Positions 52,814-61,840 of a stretch of DNA of 64,000 nt are shown here, in pieces. Source of the DNA: an uncultured Aequorivita sp. (GTDB taxonomy: Bacteria; Bacteroidota; Bacteroidia; Flavobacteriales; Flavobacteriaceae); assembly GCA_937125455.1 (NCBI GenBank), contig CAKZLK010000040.1, positions 62,001-126,000 of the forward strand. The letters are read 5' to 3'. The notes below the pieces were generated by a model. It was not told the origin of the DNA, did not search any database, and saw nothing but the letters and a program-made list of their open reading frames with translations. Numbering within the stretch: the stretch's first letter is position 1; each line of letters starts with the position of its first letter. A program made the translations under genes and the position numbers.

Positions 52814-53446
52814 ATGCCCAAATTTATAATCACTTGCTTTTTTATTTGTCTTTCTGCTCCTTTTATTTTCGCACAACATATAGATATAGACAAAAAGGCG
52901 CTTTCCTTTTTAGCCTCACAGGAAGAAGTGAACGTTATCTTTGAGAATGACTCATTACTAATGATTGATAATCTTAATGAAATGGATTTTATTCAAAAAA
53001 TGAGAAATAAAATTAGTGGTCAATCCATTATTCAAGAAGCTAATAATTGGACATTAGCTTACAATGAAAATAAATATAAAAATTGGCCGAAGGCATTCAT
53101 AGATCAATTAAATGAAAAGCTTGAAGAAAGCGAACACTCCCCTAAATTTGAATTGGATAATTCCAAAGCCCTCTACACCATGAAAGTTAAACCAACATGG
53201 ATGTATTTTGGCTATGATGCTGGAATTATGGACAGACCAGCCAAGGTAACTCTTCAAGTTTATTTTTATGAAACAAAATCTCCTGAAAATATAATGTTTT
53301 CCACAGAAATAAGTAGGGCTATGGCAAAGTACAATAAACAAGATGGTGATGGCGAAGGTGCAGGACCAAGCCTAAATAGAATGAGGAAAGCCTATGCTTT
53401 TGCTGCCTATAAGTTCGCAAAATCTTTAGAAACAGTATTAAACTAA
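52814..53446 (+). CDS. Hypothetical exported protein
   Basis: A 210-residue protein with a signal peptide (PKFIITCFFICLSAPFIFAQ). The mature part is beta/helix mixed (MYFGYDAGIMDRPAKVTLQVYFYETKSPENI) with a C-terminal helix RMRKAYAFAAYKFAKSL. I do not recognise a family. It stands between the divergent DUF1684 gene and the tiny Cys-rich gene; a -7 box overlaps the longer start and favours 52814. Confidence 0.6.
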   Translation: MPKFIITCFFICLSAPFIFAQHIDIDKKALSFLASQEEVNVIFENDSLLMIDNLNEMDFIQKMRNKISGQSIIQEANNWTLAYNENKYKNWPKAFIDQLNEKLEESEHSPKFELDNSKALYTMKVKPTWMYFGYDAGIMDRPAKVTLQVYFYETKSPENIMFSTEISRAMAKYNKQDGDGEGAGPSLNRMRKAYAFAAYKFAKSLETVLN

Positions 53447-53493
53447 AATGTGTGAAATATAAAAAAAATGTTAAGCGAGTATTTTTTTTTTAC

Positions 53494-53501
53494 TACATTT
53501 G
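53494..53501 (+). promoter_or_regulatory. Candidate -7 box of the tiny gene
   Basis: TACATTTG, 19 bases before the ATG at 53521. It matches the -7 consensus fully; the -33 region is a long T run. Confidence 0.5.
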
Positions 53502-53520
53502 ATTTCAAATTAAACAAAAA

Positions 53521-53595
53521 ATGAAAAAAAGAACATACACCTGCCCAACTAATCAGGTCATTTCTGATAAGGAATGCTGGCGATGTATGTATTGA
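53521..53595 (+). CDS. 24-residue Cys-containing small protein
   Basis: ATG at 53521 encodes 24 residues ending TGA at 53593-53595. It starts MKKRTYTCPTN and closes with C-W-R-C-M-Y, so three cysteines in a small basic peptide, with a CxxC pair. It has its own -7 box, a 19-base leader, and a strong terminator 30 bases after the stop, which is the layout of a real monocistronic gene. It is too short for homology to be judged. A zinc-knuckle or metal-binding peptide is one possibility. Confidence 0.5.
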   Translation: MKKRTYTCPTNQVISDKECWRCMY

Positions 53596-53623
53596 TTATG
53601 TAGAAATAAATTTATTCAATATA

Positions 53624-53656
53624 AAAACGTCCCGGCCAAAACCGGGACGTTTTACT
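53624..53656 (+). terminator. Strong rho-independent terminator
   Basis: AAAACGTCCCGG / CCGGGACGTTTT with loop CCAAAA, then T-rich. GC-rich stem in an AT-rich region. It ends the 24-codon gene just before the MFS transporter. Confidence 0.9.
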
Positions 53657-53675
53657 TTTACAGCACCAACCAACA

Positions 53676-54899
53676 ATGAAAAAAATTTATACTAATTATT
53701 TAGCAAACTTTCGGGGACTTTCCCGAGAAATTTGGCTATTGTCTTTGGTGACCTTCATCAATCGGGCTGGGGCAATGGTGATTCCTTTTTTATCGCTGTA
53801 TCTTATAAATGTTGAAAATTTCACGCTGCCACAAGTTGGTTGGATTATGTCCTGCTTCGGCCTGGGGTCTTTAGTAGGAACATTCATTGGCGGTAAATTA
53901 ACGGATACGATTGGTTTTTACAAAGTTATTCTTGCAAGTTTATTTTTGGGTGGCGTTGGTTTTATACTGCTTCAGTTTATAAGTACATTTTATGGTTTTT
54001 GCATTGGTATCTTTTTATTGACATCAATGGCTGATGCTGGGCGGCCCGCAATATTTGTAGCTGCAGATACATATAGTCGTCCCGGAAATACAACCCGAAG
54101 TATTACGCTAATCCGATTGGCCATTAACTTGGGGTTTTCAATAGGACCTTTAATTGGGGGATTGATTATTGCGCATATCAATTACACTTCGCTCTTTTGG
54201 ATTGATGGGCTGACTTGTATGATTGCATCGCTCGGTGTTTTTTTACTTTTGAAACCTAAAAAACAAAAAGATACAGATATTGAAAAGGCTATTGTTATTA
54301 AAGATGGGGTTCCTCCCTACTTAAACAAGCTTTTTATATTGTTTTTTATCATTATGGTAGCAAACAGCTTAGCGTTTGTTCAGTATTTTTCAGTGATGCC
54401 TGTATATTTTGAAAAGGCACATTTCCTTTCAGAAGATCTTATTGGGTGGCTTCTATTTATTAATGGCGCTACAATAGTTATTTTCGAAATGCCACTGATT
54501 GGATGGTTGGACCGAAAGAAAATTTCAAAAACCATGGCTACATTTTGGGGAATATTCTTTCTTGGTTTGAGCTTTTTGGTGCTGAATTTTACAAGTTGGA
54601 ATGGAATTTTGGTCGTTGCTATGCTTTTGATGACATTGGGAGAAATGATCGGATTTCCCTTTTCAAATGCACTGGCTTTAGAAATGGCCCCCAAGGGAAG
54701 AAAAGGAAGCTATATGGCTTTTTACAGTATGAGTTTCAGCTTTGCGCACTTAATTGGGCATAATGGAGGCATGAACCTAGTGAACAATTTCGGGTATTTT
54801 AAAACGTGGAATTTCTTTTCAATTTTCTTATTGCTAGTTGCCGTCTTGACAATTTGGCTTTATTTCTTATTGAAAAAAATAGAAACTAGAAATATTTGA
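53676..54899 (+). CDS. Major facilitator superfamily transporter
   Basis: A 407-residue, twelve-helix MFS protein. The loop between helices 2 and 3 is GKLTDTIGFYK (motif A-like), and PLIGGLIIAHINYTSLFWID marks helix 5-6. Typical of drug-H+ antiporter-like exporters (DHA1 type); substrate unknown. No promoter box is evident between the tiny gene's terminator and this start, so read-through or an unusual promoter is possible. Its end is 10 bases from a convergent small gene. Confidence 0.87.
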   Translation: MKKIYTNYLANFRGLSREIWLLSLVTFINRAGAMVIPFLSLYLINVENFTLPQVGWIMSCFGLGSLVGTFIGGKLTDTIGFYKVILASLFLGGVGFILLQFISTFYGFCIGIFLLTSMADAGRPAIFVAADTYSRPGNTTRSITLIRLAINLGFSIGPLIGGLIIAHINYTSLFWIDGLTCMIASLGVFLLLKPKKQKDTDIEKAIVIKDGVPPYLNKLFILFFIIMVANSLAFVQYFSVMPVYFEKAHFLSEDLIGWLLFINGATIVIFEMPLIGWLDRKKISKTMATFWGIFFLGLSFLVLNFTSWNGILVVAMLLMTLGEMIGFPFSNALALEMAPKGRKGSYMAFYSMSFSFAHLIGHNGGMNLVNNFGYFKTWNFFSIFLLLVAVLTIWLYFLLKKIETRNI

Positions 54900-54909
54900 A
54901 AAAATATTT

Positions 54910-55101
54910 TCAGGAGTTTTTATTTTTTCTTCTTTTTTTGCGGATAATAATAACGGCATCTAAACATGAAATCATAAGTCCTATTCCTGCAAAAAGACAA
55001 ATAAGTCTAATAAAAATTGCGCCAGGATATTCTAACCCCGTAAAACCCAATAATGCTGAAAGGATTGTTACAATTAAAAAATGGATTGTATAATTTTTCA
55101 T
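54910..55101 (-). CDS. Small membrane protein, DUF1328-like
   Basis: A 63-residue protein with two hydrophobic segments and HFLIVTILSALLGFTGLEYPG, which resembles the UPF0391/DUF1328 pattern of small membrane peptides (helix, GF-x-G, helix). The end is a basic tail (RKKRRKNKNS). Function unknown. Convergent with the MFS gene. Confidence 0.5.
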   Translation of the reverse strand: MKNYTIHFLIVTILSALLGFTGLEYPGAIFIRLICLFAGIGLMISCLDAVIIIRKKRRKNKNS

Positions 55102-55206
55102 GAAGGGTCAATTTTTAGATTAAATTTATTTTAGGAAAAATACCCTGAAAGAAGAAGAACATATCACAAAAAGATTATAATTACCAGTTTTTTAACAACA
55201 CAAAAA

Positions 55207-55650
55207 TCATTTTAAGGGCTTCAAAATATTGTTTTTCACAACATGTGATAGTACTATTTGGGTCTTTGTTTCGCCGTAGATTATAAGTTGGTCAATAAAG
55301 GACTCCAAATGTTTTTGGTTTTTTAAAACAACCTCCATAACTATATTTTCATTGCCAGTAATACGGTAGCAGTTTAGGACCTCATCATAGGTTTTAACAA
55401 TTTCAAGAAACGGTTTCAATTTTCCCATAAAAGCACGAAGCGTAATTATTGCTTTAAATTGATAACCAGCCTCAAATGGGGAAACAACCGTTAAATACCC
55501 ATTTATTATTCCCGAGTCTTCCATTTTTTTAATCCGCTCCGAAATGGCAGGTGAACTTATGCCAACCTGCCTACCAATTTCGGTATTGGGTTGCCGAGCG
55601 TTTTTCTGAAGGCAATTCAGTATTTTCCAATTAAGTGAATCTATAGCCAT
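55207..55650 (-). CDS. Lrp/AsnC family transcriptional regulator
   Basis: A 147-residue regulator with an N-terminal winged helix-turn-helix (LNWKILNCLQKNARQPNTEIG, then VGISSPAISERIKKMEDSGIING) and a RAM ligand-binding domain (about 65-140). These proteins sense amino acids and regulate their metabolism. A TATATTTG -7 box lies 38 bases upstream on the same strand. The divergent neighbour (55772) is a possible target; the ligand is unknown. Confidence 0.92.
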   Translation of the reverse strand: MAIDSLNWKILNCLQKNARQPNTEIGRQVGISSPAISERIKKMEDSGIINGYLTVVSPFEAGYQFKAIITLRAFMGKLKPFLEIVKTYDEVLNCYRITGNENIVMEVVLKNQKHLESFIDQLIIYGETKTQIVLSHVVKNNILKPLK

Positions 55651-55687
55651 ATTAAAGTTTAAATTAAAATTAATACATTATTTAAAG

Positions 55688-55695
55688 CAAATATA
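55688..55695 (-). promoter_or_regulatory. Candidate -7 box of the Lrp-type gene
   Basis: Minus-strand TATATTTG, 38 bases before the start at 55650. Confidence 0.4.
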
Positions 55696-55715
55696 TCATT
55701 TTGCTTTAAAATCTA

Positions 55716-55747
55716 TTGCGGAAAGCGATTGCAAGTCTTTAAATTTG
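55716..55747 (+). promoter_or_regulatory. Bacteroidota-type promoter
   Basis: TTG (55716-55718), 21-base spacer, TAAATTTG (55740-55747), 24 bases before the ATG at 55772. It overlaps the longer possible start, which supports the shorter protein. Confidence 0.55.
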
Positions 55748-55771
55748 ATACACTTTAAAAAGAAAAAGAAA

Positions 55772-56167
55772 ATGTCGCCCCAATCCTACGGAAATACTCC
55801 ACATTCGGCTATTTATAAAAAAGCGCTGGAAATATTCTCATTAGCTAGAAATATCTCCAGTTATCTGAGCCAAGATCTTTCTCAGCTTCAAAGAAATGGA
55901 ACTGAAGACCCGAATATTTATTTCACAGGTGATATTGTACAACAATCAATTTCATTGGCTCCACAAATTTTAAAGGCAGAAAACCAATCATTTTCTGAGG
56001 AAAAGTATAAATATGCAGCCACAGTAATGCGGCTTTCAAATTTGCTTTATAAAAATTGTGAACGCCTGGAAAACGTACACAGTAATGGAAAAGATTTTCT
56101 TCCGCTACTTCGAAAAGAATTGAAAAAATTCAGAAAACTTCAGCATAATTGGAGGCTAACCCTTTAA
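55772..56167 (+). CDS. Hypothetical all-helical protein
   Basis: A 131-residue soluble protein, likely a bundle of four helices (IYKKALEIFSLARNISSYLSQ, then IVQQSISLAPQILKAEN and the LRKELKKFRKLQHNW tail). It recalls four-helix-bundle proteins of the avd/23S IVP type in length, but the resemblance is weak and I do not assign it. Divergent from the Lrp-type regulator, which may control it; 13 bases from the convergent icmF end. Confidence 0.5.
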   Translation: MSPQSYGNTPHSAIYKKALEIFSLARNISSYLSQDLSQLQRNGTEDPNIYFTGDIVQQSISLAPQILKAENQSFSEEKYKYAATVMRLSNLLYKNCERLENVHSNGKDFLPLLRKELKKFRKLQHNWRLTL

Positions 56168-56180
56168 TTTAGCAGCTTTT

Positions 56181-59100
56181 TTACATATTTCTTCTGTATT
56201 GCCCGCCTACTTCAAAAAGGGCTTCGGTTATTTGTCCCAAAGAACAAACTTTAGTGGCCTCCATAAGTTCTTCAAATATGTTTTCGTTGTGAATGGCGGC
56301 AGCTTTCACTTTTTCAATTGAAGAAATAGCCTCATCCTTATACATTTTCTGAAGGTTTTGAAGTGTTTGGATTTGAATTTGTTTCTCTTCTTCAGTAGCA
56401 CGGATTACTTCTGCAGGAAGAACTGTTGGTGAACCTTTGCTGCTTAAGAATGTATTGACCCCGATAATAGGAAAATCTCCATTGTGCTTCAAGGTTTCGT
56501 AATACAAACTCTCTTCTTGAATTTTACTGCGTTGATACATCGTTTCCATAGCACCTAATACACCGCCACGTTCTGTAATACTGTCAAATTCTTTAAGAAC
56601 TGCTTCTTCAACAAGATCAGTCAATTCTTCTATTATAAAAGAACCTTGTATTGGATTTTCGTTTTTAGCTAACCCGAGCTCCTTATTTATAATTAATTGA
56701 ATTGCCATAGCACGGCGAACACTTTCTTCTGTGGGAGTTGTAATAGCCTCATCATAAGCATTGGTATGCAAAGAATTGCAATTGTCATAAATTGCGTACA
56801 ACGCTTGAAGCGTGGTACGAATATCATTAAAGTCAATTTCCTGCGCGTGTAGAGAACGTCCAGAAGTCTGGATGTGATATTTCAACATTTGTGCACGTGG
56901 GTTAGCCCCATATTTTTCTTTCAATGCCTTAGCCCATATTTTTCGGGCAACCCGACCAATCACTGAATATTCAGCATCTATACCATTACTAAAGAAAAAT
57001 GAAAGGTTCGGTCCAAATTCGTTAATATCCATCCCTCTGCTTAAATAATATTCCACATAAGTGAATCCATTGGAAAGTGTAAATGCCAGCTGTGTAATTG
57101 GATTTGCACCCGCCTCAGCAATGTGGTAACCGCTAATGGAAACAGAATAAAAATTTCGAACTTTTTTCTCAATAAAGTACTCTTGCACATCGCCCATCAA
57201 TCGCAAGGCGAACTCTGTAGAAAATATACAGGTATTCTGTGCTTGGTCTTCTTTCAAAATATCTGCTTGGACGGTACCACGAACTTGTTGAAGAGTTTCA
57301 AATTTAATCTTATTGTAAACCTCAGTTTCCAAAACCTGGTCTCCTGTTATGCCAAGCAACATCAACCCCAAACCGTTGTTACTTTCAGGTAGTTCTCCGT
57401 GGTATTTGGGACGTTCAATTCCCTTTTCTTTGTAAATATTTTTTATTTTCTCTTCTACTTCAGCTTGTAAATTATTTTCTACGATATACTTTTCGCAATT
57501 TTGATCTATAGCAGTATTCATATAAAAGCCCAACAACATAGGCGCAGGGCCATTAATAGTCATACTAACAGAAGTCATTGGATGACTTAAGTCAAAACCA
57601 GAATACAGTTTTTTTGCATCGTCCAGACAGCAGATGGATACTCCCGCATTACCAATTTTTCCATAAATATCTGGGCGGTGGTCTGGATCATTTCCATATA
57701 GCGTAACACTGTCAAAAGCGGTGGAAAGCCTTTTTGCTGGCAATCCCATGCTCACATAATGAAAACGACGATTGGTACGCTCTGGCCCACCTTCACCCGC
57801 AAACATTCTGGCTGGGTCCTCTCCAGTTCTTTTGAAAGGATAAAGCCCCGACGTATAAGGAAATTCACCAGGAACATTTTCTTGGAGGGTCCATTTCAAA
57901 AGATCTCCCCAGGCTTGATATTTTGGTAAAGCGACTTTTGGAATTTGCGTATGTGAGAGCGATTCAGTGTGCGTATTTATATTTATTTCTTTTCCGCGAA
58001 CTTTAAAACTATATATTGGGTTTTTATACTTATCCACCTTTTGATGCCATCCCGTAATTACTTCCCAATTGTAAGGATCTAAATTCAGCTTTTCACGATC
58101 AAATTCAGCTAAAAGCATTTTTAACAAATCTTTGTTTTTTTCTGAATTTACAATCGAGTCCAAAATGATTCCCGCTTTATCCAATTCCGGTTTTTTACCA
58201 GAAATGGATTCCATGGTCTTAAAAATTCCATAAAGCCTCTGGGCTACTTCAGCTTGTTCAGCAGCCTTTTTATCATATGCCCTATTATTTTCAGAAATTT
58301 CTGAAAGATAGCGTGTGCGGGAAGGAGGAATTACAAAAACCTTTTCATCCATTTCCTCGGAAACTTGAAAATCACTTTTAAGATCAGCCTCGGTTTTATC
58401 AACAATTTCTTTCATTACGGCTTTGTACAACTTGTTCATGCCGGGATCGTTGAACTGTGATGCTATAGTGCCATAAACAGGAAGCTCATCTTGGGGAGTT
58501 TCCCAAAGATGGTGGTTGCGAACGTACTGCTTTTTTACATCGCGAAGCGCATCTAACGATCCGCGCTTGTCAAACTTATTTATCGCTACCAAGTCAGCAA
58601 AATCGAGCATGTCGATCTTTTCAAGCTGCGTGGCCGCACCAAACTCTGGAGTCATTACATATAAAGAAACGTCACTGTGTTCAATAATTTCGGTATCGCT
58701 CTGCCCAATTCCTGAGGTTTCAAGAATAATTAAATCATATTCAGCAGATTTTAAAACTTCAATAGCTTCTGAAACATATTTTGACAATGCCAGGTTGCTT
58801 TGGCGTGTAGCCAAACTCCGCATATATACCCTTGGAGAGTTAATAGCATTCATTCGGATTCGGTCACCCAGCAGTGCGCCTCCCGTTTTTCTTTTGGAAG
58901 GATCAACAGAAATAATACCAATGGTTTTCGTTGGAAAGTCTATTAAAAATCTTCGCACCAATTCATCAACCAAAGACGATTTTCCAGCACCTCCCGTTCC
59001 TGTAATCCCCAAAACAGGGGTATTCATCTTTTTATTCTTATCATGTATTTTTTGAAGGGTTTCCTTAGCAACGTCCGGAAAGTTTTCAGCTGAAGAAATA

Positions 59101-59606
59101 ATTCGGGCAATGGCGCCTATTTCTTTTTTTGGCAATTTCGAAAACTCACCATTCAATTTATCGCCAACCGCAAAATCAGACTGCTCCACTAAATCATTTA
59201 TCATTCCCTGCAAGCCCATCTCACGACCATCGTCGGGAGTATATATTCTGGTAATTCCGTAATCCATTAATTCCTCGATTTCAGAAGGAAGAATAACGCC
59301 GCCGCCGCCGCCAAATATTTTTATGTGACCAGCACCCTTTTCCTGCAATAAATCATACATATATTTAAAGTATTCATTATGCCCTCCTTGATACGAAGTC
59401 ATGGCTATTGCATTTGCATCTTCTTGAATAGCAGTATTCACCACTTCTTCTACACTACGATCATGCCCCAAATGTATTACTTCAACTCCTGTGGATTGTA
59501 TAATACGGCGCATTATGTTAATAGCTGCATCATGACCATCAAAAAGGGAAGCAGCTGTAACAATACGAACTTTATGTTTTGGTTTATAAGGATTTATCTG
59601 TTGCAT
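56181..59606 (-). CDS. icmF: Fused isobutyryl-CoA mutase IcmF (B12-dependent)
   Basis: A 1141-residue enzyme in the IcmF order: B12-binding domain (DGHDAAINI, His25), MeaI-type GTPase (Walker A GTGGAGKS, residues 203-210; switch [16 protein letters not shown] for guanine), then the mutase barrel. IcmF interconverts isobutyryl-CoA and n-butyryl-CoA. Residues at the substrate-deciding positions are Phe591 ([10 protein letters not shown]) and Gln790 (AQNTCIF) rather than the Tyr and Arg of methylmalonyl-CoA mutase, which agrees with a non-carboxylated substrate. Databases often call it methylmalonyl-CoA mutase. A -7 box TAAATTTG lies upstream on the same strand at 59635. Confidence 0.93.
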   Translation of the reverse strand: MQQINPYKPKHKVRIVTAASLFDGHDAAINIMRRIIQSTGVEVIHLGHDRSVEEVVNTAIQEDANAIAMTSYQGGHNEYFKYMYDLLQEKGAGHIKIFGGGGGVILPSEIEELMDYGITRIYTPDDGREMGLQGMINDLVEQSDFAVGDKLNGEFSKLPKKEIGAIARIISSAENFPDVAKETLQKIHDKNKKMNTPVLGITGTGGAGKSSLVDELVRRFLIDFPTKTIGIISVDPSKRKTGGALLGDRIRMNAINSPRVYMRSLATRQSNLALSKYVSEAIEVLKSAEYDLIILETSGIGQSDTEIIEHSDVSLYVMTPEFGAATQLEKIDMLDFADLVAINKFDKRGSLDALRDVKKQYVRNHHLWETPQDELPVYGTIASQFNDPGMNKLYKAVMKEIVDKTEADLKSDFQVSEEMDEKVFVIPPSRTRYLSEISENNRAYDKKAAEQAEVAQRLYGIFKTMESISGKKPELDKAGIILDSIVNSEKNKDLLKMLLAEFDREKLNLDPYNWEVITGWHQKVDKYKNPIYSFKVRGKEININTHTESLSHTQIPKVALPKYQAWGDLLKWTLQENVPGEFPYTSGLYPFKRTGEDPARMFAGEGGPERTNRRFHYVSMGLPAKRLSTAFDSVTLYGNDPDHRPDIYGKIGNAGVSICCLDDAKKLYSGFDLSHPMTSVSMTINGPAPMLLGFYMNTAIDQNCEKYIVENNLQAEVEEKIKNIYKEKGIERPKYHGELPESNNGLGLMLLGITGDQVLETEVYNKIKFETLQQVRGTVQADILKEDQAQNTCIFSTEFALRLMGDVQEYFIEKKVRNFYSVSISGYHIAEAGANPITQLAFTLSNGFTYVEYYLSRGMDINEFGPNLSFFFSNGIDAEYSVIGRVARKIWAKALKEKYGANPRAQMLKYHIQTSGRSLHAQEIDFNDIRTTLQALYAIYDNCNSLHTNAYDEAITTPTEESVRRAMAIQLIINKELGLAKNENPIQGSFIIEELTDLVEEAVLKEFDSITERGGVLGAMETMYQRSKIQEESLYYETLKHNGDFPIIGVNTFLSSKGSPTVLPAEVIRATEEEKQIQIQTLQNLQKMYKDEAISSIEKVKAAAIHNENIFEELMEATKVCSLGQITEALFEVGGQYRRNM

Positions 59607-59634
59607 AGTGTAGTTTACTTAATAATATGAATTG

Positions 59635-59642
59635 CAAATTTA
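59635..59642 (-). promoter_or_regulatory. Candidate -7 box for icmF
   Basis: Minus-strand TAAATTTG, 28 bases before the start codon at 59606. Confidence 0.45.
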
Positions 59643-59720
59643 GTTAAAACGTAACGAACATAACGCTTTAGACCAATAATGATATGATAAATATTTTAGA
59701 AAATTGTTGTGTTAATTCAA

Positions 59721-59728
59721 TAATTTTG
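59721..59728 (+). promoter_or_regulatory. Candidate -7 box
   Basis: TAATTTTG, 42 bases before the ATG at 59771. TTG triplets lie 11-14 bases upstream, which is a short spacer. Confidence 0.4.
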
Positions 59729-59770
59729 TATCTTGCAGCATCAATATTAAACAATTAAAAATTTAACATT

Positions 59771-60718
59771 ATGAAAAAAATTTACGTTTTAGCACTTCTT
59801 TTGGGTGCATTTAGTTTTTCATCATATGCTCAAGTTGAGTTAACTGATGATTTAGAATCTTATACTTTGGCTCCTATTTCAGCCCAATCTCCTCATTGGA
59901 GAAACTGGTCTGGTGTTGATGGTGGTTCTGACGACGCAAACGTTGTTGATGATGAAGCAAACTCTGGATTACAATCTGTTTTAGTATCAGGTAACGAACT
60001 AACTGATTTAATTCTTTTGGTACCTTCTGCTCCAATTAGCGGTGTTTATTCAATTGAATTTCAAACATTAATTCCTGCTGGAAAATCAGGTTATTTTAAC
60101 ATGCAAGCTGCTCTTACTCCTGAAGGAAGTGCTTGGACTCAAGCTTTGATGGGTGGTAATGTTTACTTTAACTGTGATGGTTCTACTCCAGGTCTTGGTG
60201 GTGTTACAGGTGTAATTGACTGTTCAGCTTTTGATCAGCCATTTACTTACCCAGAAGATCAGTGGTTTAAAGTTGACTGTGTTTATGATATCGACAACCA
60301 AACTTGGGATATGTACATAGATGACGTTCAGTTTGTTTTTGCACAGCCTCTTGCTTTTGGTACACAAGTATTTATTGAATTGGCAGGTCTTGACTTCTAT
60401 TCAGCTAGCGCAAACAACGAACAATATATAGATGATGTTGTTCTTTACAATGGTGATATTACTCAATCAGCTGGTACTAATGATTTTGCAGCAGATAAAT
60501 TCTCTGTATACCCAAACCCAGTAAAAGATGTATTGAACATCAGCTCTAAAGCTGCTGTTGATAACGTTGTTGTTTATGACATCCTTGGAAAAGTAGTTCT
60601 TCAGGAAAACCCTGGAACAATTTCTCCATCTATCAACATGAGTGGTCTTTCTTCTGGATCTTACTTAGTACAAGTAACTATTGGAGGTTCTTCCAAAACA
60701 GTTAAAGTTCTTAAATAA
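59771..60718 (+). CDS. T9SS-exported jelly-roll-like protein, copy 1
   Basis: A 315-residue protein with signal peptide (KKIYVLALLLGAFSFSSYAQ), a beta-sandwich body (DDLESYTLAPISAQSPHW, then WDMYIDDVQFVF) and a C-terminal type A sorting tail (FSVYPNPVKDVLNI... SYLVQVTIGGSSKTVKVLK). It is exported through the type IX system and probably attached to the cell surface. Codon choice is strongly biased to a few codons (GGT, GCT, TCT), a sign of high expression. The tandem neighbour at 60801 is a close paralogue. Function of the family unknown; carbohydrate binding is possible. Confidence 0.85.
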   Translation: MKKIYVLALLLGAFSFSSYAQVELTDDLESYTLAPISAQSPHWRNWSGVDGGSDDANVVDDEANSGLQSVLVSGNELTDLILLVPSAPISGVYSIEFQTLIPAGKSGYFNMQAALTPEGSAWTQALMGGNVYFNCDGSTPGLGGVTGVIDCSAFDQPFTYPEDQWFKVDCVYDIDNQTWDMYIDDVQFVFAQPLAFGTQVFIELAGLDFYSASANNEQYIDDVVLYNGDITQSAGTNDFAADKFSVYPNPVKDVLNISSKAAVDNVVVYDILGKVVLQENPGTISPSINMSGLSSGSYLVQVTIGGSSKTVKVLK

Positions 60719-60738
60719 GAATTTTTAAAAGCTTTTTA

Positions 60739-60770
60739 TTAAAGGCTCTTCAATTGAAGAGCCTTTTTTT
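60739..60770 (+). terminator. Rho-independent terminator
   Basis: AAAGGCTCTTCAATTGAAGAGCCTTT palindrome followed by T run. Nearly the same as the one after copy 2 at 61782. Confidence 0.88.
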
Positions 60771-60800
60771 TAATATTAAAAAAACTAAAAACTTTACATT

Positions 60801-61757
60801 ATGAAAAATATTTACATTTTAGCACTTTTATTAGGTGCATTTAGCTTCTCATCCTATGCACAAACCGAAGTATTTGATGATCTTGAATCTTATACTTTAG
60901 CTCCTATTTCAGCACAATCTGCACATTGGAGAACTTGGGGTGGTGTTGACGGTGGTTCTGACGACGCAAACGTTGTTGATGATGAAGCTTTCTCTGGAGT
61001 ACAGTCCGTTTTAATACCAGGAAATGGTCTTACAGATTTAATGCTTTTGGTGCCATCGGCTCCAACTAGTGGAGTTTACAGTATTGAGTTTTACACTTAC
61101 ATTCCAGCAGGAAGCGGAGGATATTTTAACATGCAAGCAGCTTTAACCCCAGAAGGAACTCCATGGGCACAAGCGCTAATGGGCGGAAATGTTTTCTTTA
61201 ACTGTGATGGCGCTTCGGGTGGTTTAGGTGTTATTGATGAGAGCCCTGCTGGACAGGAATGTACTGTTACTGCAGCATCTTTTACATACCCAGAAGATCA
61301 GTGGTTTAAAGTTGACTGTGTTTATGATCTTGACGCTCAAACTTGGGATATGTATATAGATGATATTCAATTCTTTTTCGCACAACCTTTTGCTTTTAAC
61401 ACACAAGTGTTTATCGAATTGGCAGGTCTTGATTTCTATTCAGCTACTTCTCACAACGAAATGTACATTGATGATGTAACTCTTTACAATGGTGATATAA
61501 CCCAATCAGCTGGGACCAATGATTTTGCAGCAGAAAAATTCTCTGTATATCCAAACCCAGTAAAAGATGTATTGAACATCAGATCACAAAATACTGTTGA
61601 TAACGTTGTTATTTATGATATCCTTGGAAAAGTAGTTCTTCAGGAAAATCCTGGAACTATTTCTCCATCTATAAACATGAGCAATCTTGCTTCTGGATCA
61701 TACTTAGTACAAGTAACTATTGGAGGTTCTTCCAAAACAGTTAAGGTTCTTAAATAA
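60801..61757 (+). CDS. T9SS-exported jelly-roll-like protein, copy 2
   Basis: A 318-residue tandem paralogue of the previous gene: the same signal peptide (ILALLLGAFSFSSYAQ), body (DDLESYTLAPISAQSAHW) and sorting tail (FSVYPNPVKDVLNIRSQ, SKTVKVLK). It differs by small indels, for example an inserted segment near GVIDESPAGQECTVTAASF. Codon bias is weaker than in copy 1. No promoter box is evident in the 80-base gap, so it may depend on read-through past the terminator or on an unusual promoter. Confidence 0.85.
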   Translation: MKNIYILALLLGAFSFSSYAQTEVFDDLESYTLAPISAQSAHWRTWGGVDGGSDDANVVDDEAFSGVQSVLIPGNGLTDLMLLVPSAPTSGVYSIEFYTYIPAGSGGYFNMQAALTPEGTPWAQALMGGNVFFNCDGASGGLGVIDESPAGQECTVTAASFTYPEDQWFKVDCVYDLDAQTWDMYIDDIQFFFAQPFAFNTQVFIELAGLDFYSATSHNEMYIDDVTLYNGDITQSAGTNDFAAEKFSVYPNPVKDVLNIRSQNTVDNVVIYDILGKVVLQENPGTISPSINMSNLASGSYLVQVTIGGSSKTVKVLK

Positions 61758-61781
61758 GAATTTCGATAATCTTTTTTATCT

Positions 61782-61815
61782 AAAGGCCCTTCAATATTGA
61801 AGGGCTTTTTTATAT
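61782..61815 (+). terminator. Rho-independent terminator
   Basis: GCCCTTCAATATTGAAGGGC perfect palindrome followed by T run; homologous to the terminator after copy 1. Confidence 0.85.
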
Positions 61816-61818
61816 TTG
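61811..61818 (+). promoter_or_regulatory. Candidate -7 box of the DUF4197 gene
   Basis: TATATTTG, overlapping the T run of the preceding terminator, 22 bases before the ATG at 61841. Confidence 0.4.
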
Positions 61819-61840
61819 GAAAAACAAAAATCTCAAACCT

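Noticed and set aside
56181-59606. Methylmalonyl-CoA mutase as the name
   Set aside because: Domain order and Phe591/Gln790 fit IcmF better.
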